A stretch of DNA of 64,000 nucleotides from Pseudomonas viridiflava (GTDB lineage Bacteria > Pseudomonadota > Gammaproteobacteria > Pseudomonadales > Pseudomonadaceae). Within the stretch, counting starts at the first letter, position 1. The number at the start of each line of letters is the position of its first letter. This document shows positions 18,649 through 27,668 of the stretch, piece by piece. The notes beneath the pieces were generated by a model. It was not told where the DNA came from, searched no databases, and saw only the letters and a list, made by a program, of their open reading frames with translations. A program made the position numbers and the translations under genes. Where the stretch lies: the NCBI RefSeq assembly GCF_900590755.1, contig NZ_UUOC01000010.1, positions 124,001 to 188,000 of the forward strand. Reading direction: 5' to 3'.

Positions 18649-18939
18649 TCAGCGATTGCTAGGAGAAGCAAACGGCAATATCCGGGAGTTACCGATCCTC
18701 TCCATGGCTGCCGCCTGTGGCTTATGAGTTTCACCCACAGGGTTGAGGCTGGTCAGTTCCAGATGTGAGCGCGGCGGGGTGTGTCGTGTCAGTGTGGCGG
18801 CTGCTGGTTTGGGCTGTTCGCCGGGCGCGGGTTTCGTAACCTGTTTGAAAATTTCCGCAAACTGCACTGCCTGTGCAGCAGATGCTTGCTGTGTTTTCAG
18901 TGGGTTTGTTTTGACGGCAATATTGTTGTTGATTTCCAT
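18649..18939 (-). CDS. Hypothetical 96-aa hydrophilic protein
   Basis: Not recognised. The protein starts MEINNNIAVKTNPLKTQQAS, is rich in N, Q, T, P and A, has no hydrophobic segment and no cysteine, and ends FASPSNR. A strong ribosome site (CAGGAG, nine bases before ATG 18939) supports expression; the longer frame upstream has none. The upstream region is AT-rich and contains a direct repeat of TGTAGGAC. A polar, low-charge N-terminus is compatible with a secreted or intrinsically disordered protein, but nothing shows this. Transcribed alone, between repeats and cysZ. Confidence 0.6.
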   Translation of the reverse strand: MEINNNIAVKTNPLKTQQASAAQAVQFAEIFKQVTKPAPGEQPKPAAATLTRHTPPRSHLELTSLNPVGETHKPQAAAMERIGNSRILPFASPSNR

Positions 18940-19251
18940 TGTTGTGGTTCTCCTGTGTTTCTGCTGTATCAGCAACAACAGTGCCAGTTTCAATGTTCCT
19001 CGAATATGTTGCTTGAATGGTCAATGTTTGTAGGGATAAGAGGATTTTCAGAAATAAGGTCCTACATACAAGTCCTACATGTTTGTTTTATCAGCCTTCG
19101 GCAAGTGTTTGCCGGTGCAGGCAGAAGTTTGCCTGCGGCAATAGATTGGTGTTTTTAGGAGGTTGTGAGAAGTGTATTTATTATGGGTAGGAAGTTTCTT
19201 GTTATTTAATTTTCGCTTGGTTGTGGCGCGTTTTTTAACTGGATCAAGTAA

Positions 19252-19275
19252 TAAAAAGGCCCCATCAGGGGCCTC
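19252..19275 (-). terminator. Terminator of cysZ
   Basis: On the minus strand GGCCCC and GGGGCC pair around a TGAT loop and run into TTTTT. It lies a few bases past the cysZ stop. The 313 bases between the small protein start and this hairpin (18940-19251) are AT-rich and contain no gene I can support. Confidence 0.8.
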
Positions 19276-19282
19276 GAAGTCT

Positions 19283-20038
19283 TTACACCTTGTTCGTCAA
19301 CAATGCCTCTTCACCCCGTTCCCGTACCCAGAACAACGTGGCTCCGGCCACTGCCGCTGGCATCATCAGGATATTGACCACCGGGATCAGCAGCGCGGCA
19401 TAGACGATCCCGCCGAAGCTCAGGCTCTGCCAGCGCTTGGAGCGCAGCCAGGCGAGCATTTCGTTCCAGCCCAGCTTGTGGTTATCCGCCGGGTAGTCGA
19501 TGTACTGGATAGCCATCATCCAGACCCCGAACAACAGCCACAGCGGCGCGGCAATCAGATTGACCACCGGGATGAATGACAGGATGAACAGCCCGATCGC
19601 ACGTGGCAGGAAGTAGCCCAGTTTGCGCATTTCCCGGCCGAAGGTGCGCGGCACCATGGCCACCAGTTCGCCCCAGCTAAAGGCCGGGAAGTCATCGGTG
19701 CCGCGCACGACCACTTCAACTTTCTCCGCCAGGAAGCCATTGAACGGCGCCGCGATGATGTTGGCGATCATGGTGAAGGTGAAGAACACCATGAACAGCA
19801 CCAATGCCACGAACAGCGGCCACAGGATATAACTGAGGAAGCTCAACCACTGCGGCAGTTCCGGCATGAAGGTGTCGACCCACATGCCGAACTGATGCAT
19901 GGCCAGATAGATCAGGCCGGCAAACAGCACCAGGTTGATGGTCAGCGGCAGCAGCACGAAAAGACGCAAGCCTGGGCTGAGGACCAGTTTCAGGCCTTCG
20001 CGCAGGTATTGAGGGCCCGAGAGCGCGGGAGCAGGCAT
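19283..20038 (-). CDS. cysZ: Sulfate transporter CysZ
   Basis: A 251-aa inner-membrane sulfate permease supplying cysteine synthesis. Opening [20 protein letters not shown] and four hydrophobic segments (about 25-55, 65-100, 145-175, 200-225) match the EI24/CysZ family. [13 protein letters not shown] and the FWVRERGE end are typical. Transcribed alone with its own terminator. Its place just before ahpB-trxB2 agrees with P. aeruginosa order as I recall. No Cbl/CysB site was identified. Confidence 0.9.
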   Translation of the reverse strand: MPAPALSGPQYLREGLKLVLSPGLRLFVLLPLTINLVLFAGLIYLAMHQFGMWVDTFMPELPQWLSFLSYILWPLFVALVLFMVFFTFTMIANIIAAPFNGFLAEKVEVVVRGTDDFPAFSWGELVAMVPRTFGREMRKLGYFLPRAIGLFILSFIPVVNLIAAPLWLLFGVWMMAIQYIDYPADNHKLGWNEMLAWLRSKRWQSLSFGGIVYAALLIPVVNILMMPAAVAGATLFWVRERGEEALLTNKV

Positions 20039-20120
20039 GGCAGCCTCCAGATCAATTGAATCGCGCGACCTTACCGGCTTTGTTTGGCGGGCGAAAGTGG
20101 CTGCGCAGACACAGATCCTT

Positions 20121-20210
20121 GTGGGACCGGCTTTAGCCGGGAAGGCGATATTTCAGACTCAACCAATGTACTGGCAGTCATGGTCTCTTCCCGGCTAAAG
20201 CCGGTCCCAC
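20121..20210. repeat. REP-like palindrome, family A copy 6
   Basis: Perfect arms with a 45-base loop, between the divergent cysZ and ahpB promoters. Confidence 0.9.
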
Positions 20211-20299
20211 GGGATCTATCAGTCTCAATGCCAGACATTCGCCGTAACAAACCGATGAGCGTAAAGTCAGCACACGGGGCGAGTCGTCGGGTCAGGTGG

Positions 20300-20336
20300 A
20301 TAGGGTTTGGCTATGAGCTGGATTGTGAATCGATAT
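20300..20336 (+). promoter_or_regulatory. OxyR-like site upstream of ahpB
   Basis: ATAG-N7-CTAT, seven bases, then ATTG-N7-ATAT: two half-sites with the spacing of the OxyR consensus (ATAG-N7-CTAT repeated after seven bases), about 80 bases before ahpB. The left half is perfect at the ATAG/CTAT blocks and the right half degenerate. In P. aeruginosa ahpB and trxB2 are known OxyR targets. Confidence 0.5.
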
Positions 20337-20416
20337 TTCCTTAATCTCTGCACCCCCGATAGGCTTGGCTTCACTTTCTGAGCCGATCTCTTTAAATTTT
20401 TCTTCTAGGAGACTTC

Positions 20417-21016
20417 ATGAGCGTACTGGTAAATAAACAGGCACCGGATTTTGATGCAGCAGCAGTGTTGGGCGACGGCTCGATCGTCGACAGCTTCAAA
20501 CTGTCCTCGCTGCGCGGCAAATACGTTGTGCTGTTTTTTTGGCCGCTGGATTTCACCTTCGTTTGCCCTTCGGAAATCATCGCGCACAACAACCGCATCG
20601 CTAAATTCCGCGAGCTGGGTGTTGAAGTGGTCGGCGTTTCCATCGATTCGCAGTTCACCCACTACGCATGGCGCAGCACCCCGGTTGAGAAGGGCGGGAT
20701 TGGTGAAGTCGAATTCACCATGGTTGCCGACGTGAAACACGAAATCACCCGCGCTTACGGCATCGAACACGATGCTGGCGTTGCGCTGCGTGCTTCGTTC
20801 CTGATCGACCGTGACGGCGTTGTTCAGCACCAGGTGGTGAACAACCTGCCGCTGGGTCGCGACGTAGACGACATGGTTCGTCTGGTCGAAGCGCTGCAAT
20901 TCACCGAAGAAAACGGTGAAGTTTGCCCGGCGGGCTGGCGTCCGGGCCAGAAAGGCATGAAAGCTGACGCCCGTGGCGTTGCTGACTACCTGGCTGAAAA
21001 CGCAACTAGCCTGTAA
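20417..21016 (+). CDS. ahpB: AhpC/TSA-type peroxiredoxin
   Basis: A 199-aa typical two-cysteine peroxiredoxin reducing peroxides in the cytoplasm. Peroxidatic Cys is in DFTFVCPSEI (near 50) and resolving Cys in GEVCPAGW (near 172). AGGAGACTTC precedes the ATG. It lies 140 bases upstream of a thioredoxin reductase, its likely electron source, and downstream of an OxyR-like site. I name it ahpB by order and similarity to PA0848. It is not paired with ahpF, so the reductant should be thioredoxin. Confidence 0.92.
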   Translation: MSVLVNKQAPDFDAAAVLGDGSIVDSFKLSSLRGKYVVLFFWPLDFTFVCPSEIIAHNNRIAKFRELGVEVVGVSIDSQFTHYAWRSTPVEKGGIGEVEFTMVADVKHEITRAYGIEHDAGVALRASFLIDRDGVVQHQVVNNLPLGRDVDDMVRLVEALQFTEENGEVCPAGWRPGQKGMKADARGVADYLAENATSL

Positions 21017-21147
21017 GACGTCGCTGCGGTTTCGGCCGCAGCTTCCAGATTTCCAGGATTACCGTGCTACAGGCCTTCCCCAAGTGCTTTCGGTGGTCCT
21101 TTTTTATTTCAGCCGTTACGACCACGGCGTTAAAGGCCGGTCGATAG

Positions 21148-22119
<972 letters not shown>

Positions 22120-22142
22120 TAGAGACTGTTCAGCAGTAATAA

Positions 22143-22169
22143 AAAAACCGGCCTTGGCCGGTTTTTTTT
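22143..22169 (+). terminator. Terminator after trxB
   Basis: AACCGGCC and GGCCGGTT pair around two bases and are followed by a run of T; the mirror-image A tract could make it work on both strands. Confidence 0.9.
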
Positions 22170-22241
22170 GTGGGTGTGAAACTTCTGCATGAACCCCGCG
22201 GTTTTCTTGACCAGTGCTTGCGGGTGAGCAAACACATACCC

Positions 22242-22332
22242 CTGTAGGAGTGAGCTTGCTCGCGATTGCGTTATGTCAGACGGTAATTTTTCAATAGATC
22301 TGTCGCTATCGCGAGCAAGCTCACTCCTACAG
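22242..22332. repeat. REP-like palindrome, family C copy 1
   Basis: Arms TGTAGGAGTGAGCTTGCTCG and complement, loop of about 40 bases. It lies between the convergent trxB and hopJ-like genes. Confidence 0.9.
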
Positions 22333-22371
22333 AAAAGCGGCTTATTCAGAAATTTATTTGATTCTGCAGAC

Positions 22372-22713
22372 TCAAGCCTTACGCGTCAGCGGCTCGCCCG
22401 GAAACTTTACACCTGCCAGCCCATTGGCGATCAGCGCACGGATGTTGCCGTGGTCGCTGCCCTCGGGGGTGGCTTGTACCGAGCGGTAATGTTCGCCAAA
22501 CGCCAGCAGGGCTTCTTCGTCACTCAGGCCTTCGAGCAGTGCCAGACCCAGAGTCTTGCACGAGCCTTCGTTCTGGCCAGCGGCGTTTTCCACGTCGCCG
22601 TTGCTGAACGCTTGCGGCTGGTAGTCGTAGCCTGCAGCGATGAAGGCCAGGGTGTCGGCGAAGAGGTGTTCGCCGCTGTTGAGGCTGGCGCGCAGGTTGT
22701 TCAAATCAGTCAT
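22372..22713 (-). CDS. HopJ-family protein
   Basis: A 113-aa soluble protein matching the HopJ (HopPmaJ) family: LFADTLAFIAAGYDYQPQAF, GQNEGSCKTLGLALLEGL and EALLAFGEHYRSV. The family name comes from a P. syringae type III effector screen, but the gene is conserved in many bacteria lacking such secretion and no secretion genes or hrp box are present here, so a housekeeping role is more likely. The start overlaps the DUF1244 stop by eight bases, indicating an operon with DUF1244 and folM. Biochemical function unknown. Confidence 0.85.
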   Translation of the reverse strand: MTDLNNLRASLNSGEHLFADTLAFIAAGYDYQPQAFSNGDVENAAGQNEGSCKTLGLALLEGLSDEEALLAFGEHYRSVQATPEGSDHGNIRALIANGLAGVKFPGEPLTRKA

Positions 22714-23002
22714 GCTTGGGTTCCTTGACGAACGCCGCTTGTTGTTCGGCGCTGGCTTCTTTCTGGTATTGGGCTTTCCACTCGCTGTACGGCATGCCGT
22801 ACACCACTTCGCGGGCCTCATCGAGGCTGACGTCGATGTGTTTCTCGTCAGCCGCTGCCTTGTACCATTTGGACAGGCAGTTGCGGCAGAAGCCGGAGAG
22901 GTTCATCAAGTCGATGTTCTGTACATCCTTGCGGCTGTCCAGATGCGCCACCAGCCTGCGGAAGGCGGCGGCTTCGAGTTCGAGGCGTTCCTGATCAGTC
23001 AT
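22706..23002 (-). CDS. DUF1244 protein
   Basis: A 98-aa conserved protein. The core NLSGFCRNCLSKWYKAAADE holds a CxxC pair, followed by DEAREVVYGMPYSEWKAQYQ, both hallmarks of DUF1244. Cytoplasmic, no membrane segment; function unknown, possibly metal or cofactor related because of the cysteine pair. It lies between folM and the hopJ-like gene on the minus strand, overlapping the latter. Confidence 0.88.
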   Translation of the reverse strand: MTDQERLELEAAAFRRLVAHLDSRKDVQNIDLMNLSGFCRNCLSKWYKAAADEKHIDVSLDEAREVVYGMPYSEWKAQYQKEASAEQQAAFVKEPKHD

Positions 23003-23068
23003 GTGATTCCTGCGATGTTGGGTTTGATCAAAGCGTAGGGCGTCATCATAGCGCTTCGTGGTGACGGT

Positions 23069-23758
23069 TCAGGCGCCTTTCTTCAGATGCCTGCCGCCGT
23101 TGACGACCACGCTGCTACCGGTGCTGTACTGCGTGTTGAGCAGATAGAACACCGCGTCGATCAAGGGCTGCGAGCCCGGTTCAAATTCCAGAAGGGCTTT
23201 TTTCAGCGTCTGTTTCCGATAGGCCTCATCGCTGTTTTCCTTGAGGATCAACAGGCCCGGCAGGATCGCATTCACCCGCGTACCGGGGGCGAGCTTTTCC
23301 GCGAAGGAGAGCACCATGTTTTGCAGCGCGGCCTTGGTCGCGGCATAGGCGATATGGCTCTTGCTGCCACGGGACGAGGTTTCATCGCAGATATGGATGA
23401 TGTCGGACTTGGGGCTTTCGGCCAGCAGCGCTGCAAGCTCGTGGTTCAAGTGATAGGGCGCTTCAACGTGGAGCTTGAACATGGTGTTCAGGTTGTCGAC
23501 GCCGTCTTCGAGCCACAGCGAGGCGTTGTGGATCACCGCTCGCAGGCCCGAATAGTTGGACTGCAACCAGGCGACCAACGCCATACGCTCTTCGGCGACC
23601 TGCAGGTCCACGGCAAACGACACGATATTGGGATGCGAAGAAGCCGGGGCGAGGGTGCGGCTGGCGTTGACGACGATGTGGCCTGCCTCGGCCAGCGCGG
23701 TTGCCAACTCAAGACCCACTCGCTGACTGGCCCCGGTGATCAGAACTGGATTATTCAT
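23069..23758 (-). CDS. folM: Dihydromonapterin reductase FolM (SDR family)
   Basis: A 229-aa short-chain dehydrogenase. It opens with NNPVLITGASQRVGLELATAL, the Gly-rich NADPH site with the FolM-type Gln-Arg replacement, has HNASLWL near 85, catalytic Tyr in IAYAATKAAL near 155, and a conserved STGSSVVVNGGRHL end. FolM makes tetrahydromonapterin, the cofactor of phenylalanine hydroxylase in Pseudomonas. It is the first gene of a likely operon with DUF1244 and the hopJ-like gene. No clear ribosome site is visible. Confidence 0.85.
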   Translation of the reverse strand: MNNPVLITGASQRVGLELATALAEAGHIVVNASRTLAPASSHPNIVSFAVDLQVAEERMALVAWLQSNYSGLRAVIHNASLWLEDGVDNLNTMFKLHVEAPYHLNHELAALLAESPKSDIIHICDETSSRGSKSHIAYAATKAALQNMVLSFAEKLAPGTRVNAILPGLLILKENSDEAYRKQTLKKALLEFEPGSQPLIDAVFYLLNTQYSTGSSVVVNGGRHLKKGA

Positions 23759-23895
23759 TTAGCGACTATTCAGCATGCGTTCGGGGGATGTCCTTACGAG
23801 AACGCATAGCATACCGAAGTTTGTCGTGGCGGGGGCGTTGGGGTCCGGGGGGCTTCGATCAGACAAAAATAATCATCTGAATTAAATATATTTCT

Positions 23896-23986
23896 CTGTA
23901 GGAGTGAGCTTGCTCGCGATGGCGTCAGGTCAGACGATGCTTTATCAACAGATAAACGCTATCGCGAGCAAGCTCGCTCCTACAGG
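23896..23986. repeat. REP-like palindrome, family C copy 2
   Basis: Arms TGTAGGAGTGAGCTTGCTCG and its complement with one change. It abuts the 3' end of the ABM-domain gene. Confidence 0.9.
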
Positions 23987-23990
23987 TCAT

Positions 23991-24563
23991 TCATTTGCTG
24001 CGCAACGCGCCGGAATCACTTACCTGTGGCGGCGTCGGGGCGGGGTTCATCCAGGAAGCCAGCAAGTGGGTCGACAGGGGGATGAACCAGAACACCATCA
24101 CCGGGGTGAGGATCAACGTGCTGATCATGATCCGTGGCGCCAACGGCAAATCGTTGAGCAGCGGGCCCAGCACAAAGTTGAAGATCAACGACACCGGGAA
24201 GAACGCCAGCCAGACGGCGACAGCCTGTTTCCAGCGCGGCGGACGCTGGCCGACGGCGCCGAACCAGCCATCGATTCCGCTGACACGATGCTGGGAAGGC
24301 TGAGCGAACAAGCCGCTGCCACGCACCAACCAAGAGCTTCGGGAAGCAGAATGCTCCCAGGCGTGCATGGTTTCGGCATTGGCGAAACGGAAAATAATCT
24401 GGAATTCATCGTCACCGGGCGGCGGGGCAAGTACACCCGAGCCCAGATAACCGGGGAAATCTGTGGCCAGTCGCTCGCCTTCATGCAGCCAGGCGATCAG
24501 TTCCTGATAGCGGCCATGGGCTACGCGGCGCGCAACCAGCAGGGTAACGGGGGTGGTAGACAT
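23991..24563 (-). CDS. Antibiotic-biosynthesis-monooxygenase-fold membrane protein
   Basis: A 190-aa protein. Residues 1-95 form an ABM-like ferredoxin fold (TLLVARRVAHGRYQELIAWL, then FQIIFRFANAETMHAWEHS). Two C-terminal hydrophobic helices (about 112-135 and 140-168) anchor it in the membrane. GGAG sits eight bases before the ATG. It is divergent from the LitR-like MerR regulator across a 237-base gap. From memory a homologue belongs to the light-induced genes of P. putida, so control by that regulator is plausible. No catalytic activity can be assigned. Confidence 0.8.
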   Translation of the reverse strand: MSTTPVTLLVARRVAHGRYQELIAWLHEGERLATDFPGYLGSGVLAPPPGDDEFQIIFRFANAETMHAWEHSASRSSWLVRGSGLFAQPSQHRVSGIDGWFGAVGQRPPRWKQAVAVWLAFFPVSLIFNFVLGPLLNDLPLAPRIMISTLILTPVMVFWFIPLSTHLLASWMNPAPTPPQVSDSGALRSK

Positions 24564-24800
24564 TGTGTATCTCCGATAAACGAGTGAGGTTCCCGGGTAG
24601 GGAATTCACATGGCGCGGCACCGGGGTGATGGGCTGCGTCAGGTTCGCTGTTAAAGCAAGCAAGGATTATTCCTGAATTCCATAAATAAGCCATAGGGCC
24701 GGGCAGATTCTCTTGCATAGAAATCATTGACGTCGTCTTTTGGGCGAAATAACCCGCCTGCCAGCGTACAATGCCCGCTTGTTTCCAAGCGATCCTTGTC

Positions 24801-25763
24801 ATGACCGAGACCGTCACTGACCACTCGTCCGCCAATGGCCTGCAGGTAGGCCTTGAGCAGGAAGAGCTGTTTCCCATCCGCGAAGTTTCCCGCATCACCG
24901 GCATCAATCCGGTAACCCTGCGTGCCTGGGAGCGCCGTTACGGGCTGATCCAGCCAACCCGTACCGAAAGCGGCCATCGGCTCTACTCGCAAAGCGATAT
25001 CGATGAAGTGCGCAGCATTCTGGGCTGGATCGAGCGCGGCGTGGCGGTCAGTAAAGTCAGCAAGATTCTGGCGCGCACCAGCACCACTCGTCTGCAAACA
25101 GCAGCTTTGGACAGCGACGTGCAGTCCAGTGACTGGGCCGATTGGCACGATCAGATCCGTCAGGCGATCGGCGTTTTTGACGAGCGTCGGCTTGAGCAGC
25201 TTTATGGTCAGGTTTTCTCCAGCTATCCCATGCCTGTCGTGTTTCAGGACATCTTCATGCCGGTCTGGCGCGAGCTTTTGCTGCACCGCGAGCAGTTTGG
25301 CCAGACCAGCGAGTGGTTGTTTCTGGACAGCTTCTTGCGCGCGCGCACCCTCCAGCGTCTGCAATTGGCCAACGGTTCAGCGCAGCAGAAAGTGATCCTG
25401 GCGGCCATTCCTGGACAGTGTCGCGAGTTGGAGTTGTGGGTGGCCGGGCTGTTACTCAGCAGCAGCGAAACGGCGGTCCAGGTGTTGGCGTTGGGGCAGC
25501 CCCTGGAAGAACTAAGTCTGGTGTGCGGCAAAGCCATCCCCCTGGCCTTGGTGCTGTTCAGCAACCTTCCCCCGGCTGATGATTTACCGCGTCGGCTCAA
25601 GCGCCTGGCACTGACGCTGGATTGTCCGCTGTTGCTGGCGGGTGAGGGTTCGGATCTGGCACGCGAGAGCCTTGAAGGTTCGCCGGTTGCCTGCATTGGC
25701 AGCGACGGGCGATCCATGCAGCGTGGTTTGCAACTGTTCTTGAATGGCCGGCTCGATACCTGA
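24801..25763 (+). CDS. MerR-family regulator, LitR/CarH-like (class II)
   Basis: A 320-aa regulator with an N-terminal MerR winged helix (about 20-88; FPIREVSRITGINPVTLRAW and RTESGHRLYSQSDIDEV) and a C-terminal region resembling the cobalamin-sensing half of CarH (SFLRARTLQRLQ near 185, then a Rossmann-like segment). By eye, the histidine that binds cobalt in CarH (in GERHEIG) is replaced in PGQCRELEL, and the W-x9-EH motif is incomplete, so vitamin B12 sensing is doubtful. P. putida has such class II LitR repressors controlled by a short LOV protein, and a LOV gene lies 0.7 kb downstream. An ATG ten codons upstream is an alternative start. Confidence 0.85.
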   Translation: MTETVTDHSSANGLQVGLEQEELFPIREVSRITGINPVTLRAWERRYGLIQPTRTESGHRLYSQSDIDEVRSILGWIERGVAVSKVSKILARTSTTRLQTAALDSDVQSSDWADWHDQIRQAIGVFDERRLEQLYGQVFSSYPMPVVFQDIFMPVWRELLLHREQFGQTSEWLFLDSFLRARTLQRLQLANGSAQQKVILAAIPGQCRELELWVAGLLLSSSETAVQVLALGQPLEELSLVCGKAIPLALVLFSNLPPADDLPRRLKRLALTLDCPLLLAGEGSDLARESLEGSPVACIGSDGRSMQRGLQLFLNGRLDT

Positions 25764-25764
25764 A

Positions 25765-26370
25765 TCAGCGATGCATCGTCGGGTAGATTTTCCGATGCTG
25801 TTGCAGGATGTACTGCCGCAACCGCTCGGTTTCTTCCTTGTTGTGCTGACTGAGCCGGTAAGCGGCCAGCCCTGACTCGGTCAGGCGCTCAAAGGTCCCG
25901 CGCAATGCTATGGGCGCATGGCCCTCGGGTGCAAACCAGGCGGCGAAAACCTTCGGCGGGCGAGTAGGCCTGCGGTTCTCCAGCAGTACGCCCTTGAATG
26001 ACACCTCATACAGCCATAAGGCTGTCATCGCGCCTTTCTCGGTTTCCAGTGCTACTGGCTCCGGCAACGTCAGGCGCCATGGCCGGATGCGTGGCCCTTC
26101 CTCAAAAATGGAAGGAGCCCCCAGCTCAAGGTGCAGCGCGTGAAACTCGTCCTCCACCAGATGCAGAGGGAAAGTCATCTGCTGATTGTTGAACTGGGCC
26201 TGAATCGTGACTTGCTCGTGGGCAGCCAGACGCGTCAGCAGGTCCTGAATCTGTCTTCCACCGTTCACCGTCAAGCTGCGTGTCGCATCGCGCACGTTGA
26301 GCTTGGGGTTGTGCTGCATGTTCTGGATGAAATCCAGTTCAGCCTGGGTGAGAAGAGTTTCGTGCGACAT
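25765..26370 (-). CDS. Hypothetical 201-aa protein in light-sensing locus
   Basis: Not recognised with certainty. There is no signal peptide or membrane helix. The middle segment VTIQAQFNNQQMTFPLHLVE followed by LHLELGAPSIFEEG recalls the N-terminal (PilZN/YcgR-N) part of flagellar-brake proteins, but the PilZ RxxxR and D/N-x-S-x-x-G motifs are not convincingly present. The C-terminus is highly charged (HNKEETERLRQYILQQHRKI). It is convergent with the LitR-like regulator (one base between stops) and in line after the LOV gene (61-base gap), suggesting cotranscription with LOV. A light-signalling output is inferred only from context. Confidence 0.65.
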   Translation of the reverse strand: MSHETLLTQAELDFIQNMQHNPKLNVRDATRSLTVNGGRQIQDLLTRLAAHEQVTIQAQFNNQQMTFPLHLVEDEFHALHLELGAPSIFEEGPRIRPWRLTLPEPVALETEKGAMTALWLYEVSFKGVLLENRRPTRPPKVFAAWFAPEGHAPIALRGTFERLTESGLAAYRLSQHNKEETERLRQYILQQHRKIYPTMHR

Positions 26371-26431
26371 GACGTTGCTCTGGGATGCCGGTTGATGAGA
26401 AGCAGACCGCGTAATTGTTATTTTGTTGCAT

Positions 26432-26884
26432 TTACGTCGTTCTTTTCAAGGCCGCCAGTTCTTGCCGGGTGGCAGCAAGCTCGGCTTCCAGTTCCACAAC
26501 TCGTTCCTGGGCCTGAACTTGCGCAGTGACGTCTTTCTGGATGCCAATGTAGTAGGTGAGCTGGTCGGCATCGTTGAAGACCGGCGTAATCGACAGCTCA
26601 TTCCAGAAAACACTGCCGTCCTTGCGATAGTTACGCAGTATCTGGCGGCAAGCTTTCTTGTCCTTCAATGCGTCGCGAATCAGATCCAGCTCGGGCTGTT
26701 GGCGATCCGCGCCCTGCAGAAAGCGACAGTCCTGATAAAGAATGTCGTCCACGTGGTACCCGGTCAGCGCTTCGAAGGCCTTGTTGGCATAGATGAGGAT
26801 GTTGTCCTCACCTTCCTGCTCGGCGACGACAATGCCGTCATTGGAGGCGTCGACCACCAGCTGCAACAGCTTTGCGTTGATCAT
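26432..26884 (-). CDS. Short LOV blue-light photoreceptor
   Basis: A 150-aa single-domain LOV protein. The flavin adduct motif is YQDCRFLQG with the photoactive cysteine at residue 53; RNYRKDGSVFWNELSITPV (about 84-102) and YYIGIQKDVT with Gln116 complete the FMN pocket. A C-terminal helix (about 121-148) looks like a coiled coil for dimerisation. Length and residue numbers match P. putida PpSB1-LOV as remembered, except that the usual Asn before Cys is Asp. No output domain is fused, so it must act through a partner. The nearby LitR-like regulator is the obvious candidate. Confidence 0.92.
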   Translation of the reverse strand: MINAKLLQLVVDASNDGIVVAEQEGEDNILIYANKAFEALTGYHVDDILYQDCRFLQGADRQQPELDLIRDALKDKKACRQILRNYRKDGSVFWNELSITPVFNDADQLTYYIGIQKDVTAQVQAQERVVELEAELAATRQELAALKRTT

Positions 26885-26984
26885 GAAAGTGTTCCGAAGC
26901 GAATCGCAAAGTCAGCATTCTAGGTCATCCGCTCGCTTGAGGCATAATGTCCGACGTTTCCAGGTGGTCATATAAGGATGATTC

Positions 26985-27440
26985 ATGAAAGTCGCCATCA
27001 TTTCCGGTTCGGTTTACGGGTCGGCTGAAGAAGTTGCTCGTCATGCCGCAGGTATCCTGCGTGCTGCCGGACATGAAGTGCTGCACAACCCGCGCGTGAC
27101 CCTCGCCGAGCTACAGGCGTTCGCCCCTCAGGCCCTGCTGGGCGTGACCTCAACCACGGGCATGGGTGAGCTGCCGGATAACATCCATGGAGTCTACTCG
27201 CAGATTCGTGACGTTTTGCCTGCGCAGTGGCGTGGTCTGCCAGGCGGTGTAATCGGCCTGGGCGATGCCAGTTATGGCGACACATTCTGTGGCGGTGGCG
27301 AACAGATTCGCGAGCTGTTCGCCGAGCTGGGCGTGATCGAAGTGCAGGAGATGCTGCGCCTGGACGCCAGCGAAAGCGTCACCCCGGAAACCGATGCGGA
27401 GCCTTGGTTGGCGGATTTCATTGGGTTGTTGAAGGGGTGA
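26985..27440 (+). CDS. Flavodoxin
   Basis: A 151-aa FMN electron carrier of the MioC/YqcA type. The phosphate loop is SGSVYGSAEEVA at residues 7-18, with the isoalloxazine loops TSTTGMGELPDN near 57-68 and GLGDASYGDTFCGGG near 92. AAGGATGATTC precedes the ATG. It lies divergent from the LOV gene across a 100-base gap and could share regulation, but that is speculative. Confidence 0.9.
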   Translation: MKVAIISGSVYGSAEEVARHAAGILRAAGHEVLHNPRVTLAELQAFAPQALLGVTSTTGMGELPDNIHGVYSQIRDVLPAQWRGLPGGVIGLGDASYGDTFCGGGEQIRELFAELGVIEVQEMLRLDASESVTPETDAEPWLADFIGLLKG

Positions 27441-27464
27441 AGGCTTCAGACCCTCTGCAGTCCT

Positions 27465-27546
27465 CTAGGAGTTGTCGGAGGTTACGACGCCGACGAATGC
27501 GGTTTGTCTGACACACTGCTGTTCGCAGCCTTCGGCAGCTCCTACA
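27465..27546. repeat. REP-like element, family E, chimeric
   Basis: Outer TAGGAG/CTCCTA pair, but the inner arms differ: left GTTGTCGGAGGTTACGACG, right TTCGCAGCCTTCGGCAGC. The central TGTCTGACACAC motif is shared with the copies near 46.0 and 63.5 kb. The rest of the 228-base gap shows nothing else. Confidence 0.7.
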
Positions 27547-27668
27547 TGTAATGCCTGGCGCGCTATCCCACTACGTTATCGCACACCATTCAGCGCCGAT
27601 TGTGTTGATTGTGACTGTAGCAAGGGTGGATGACACTGTTGTCCCCACCACCTTTGCTGGAGTAGCCC

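Noticed and set aside
22372..22713. HopJ-like protein as a genuine type III effector
   Set aside because: No hrp box, chaperone or secretion genes nearby; it is in an operon with folM and DUF1244, consistent with a housekeeping gene.
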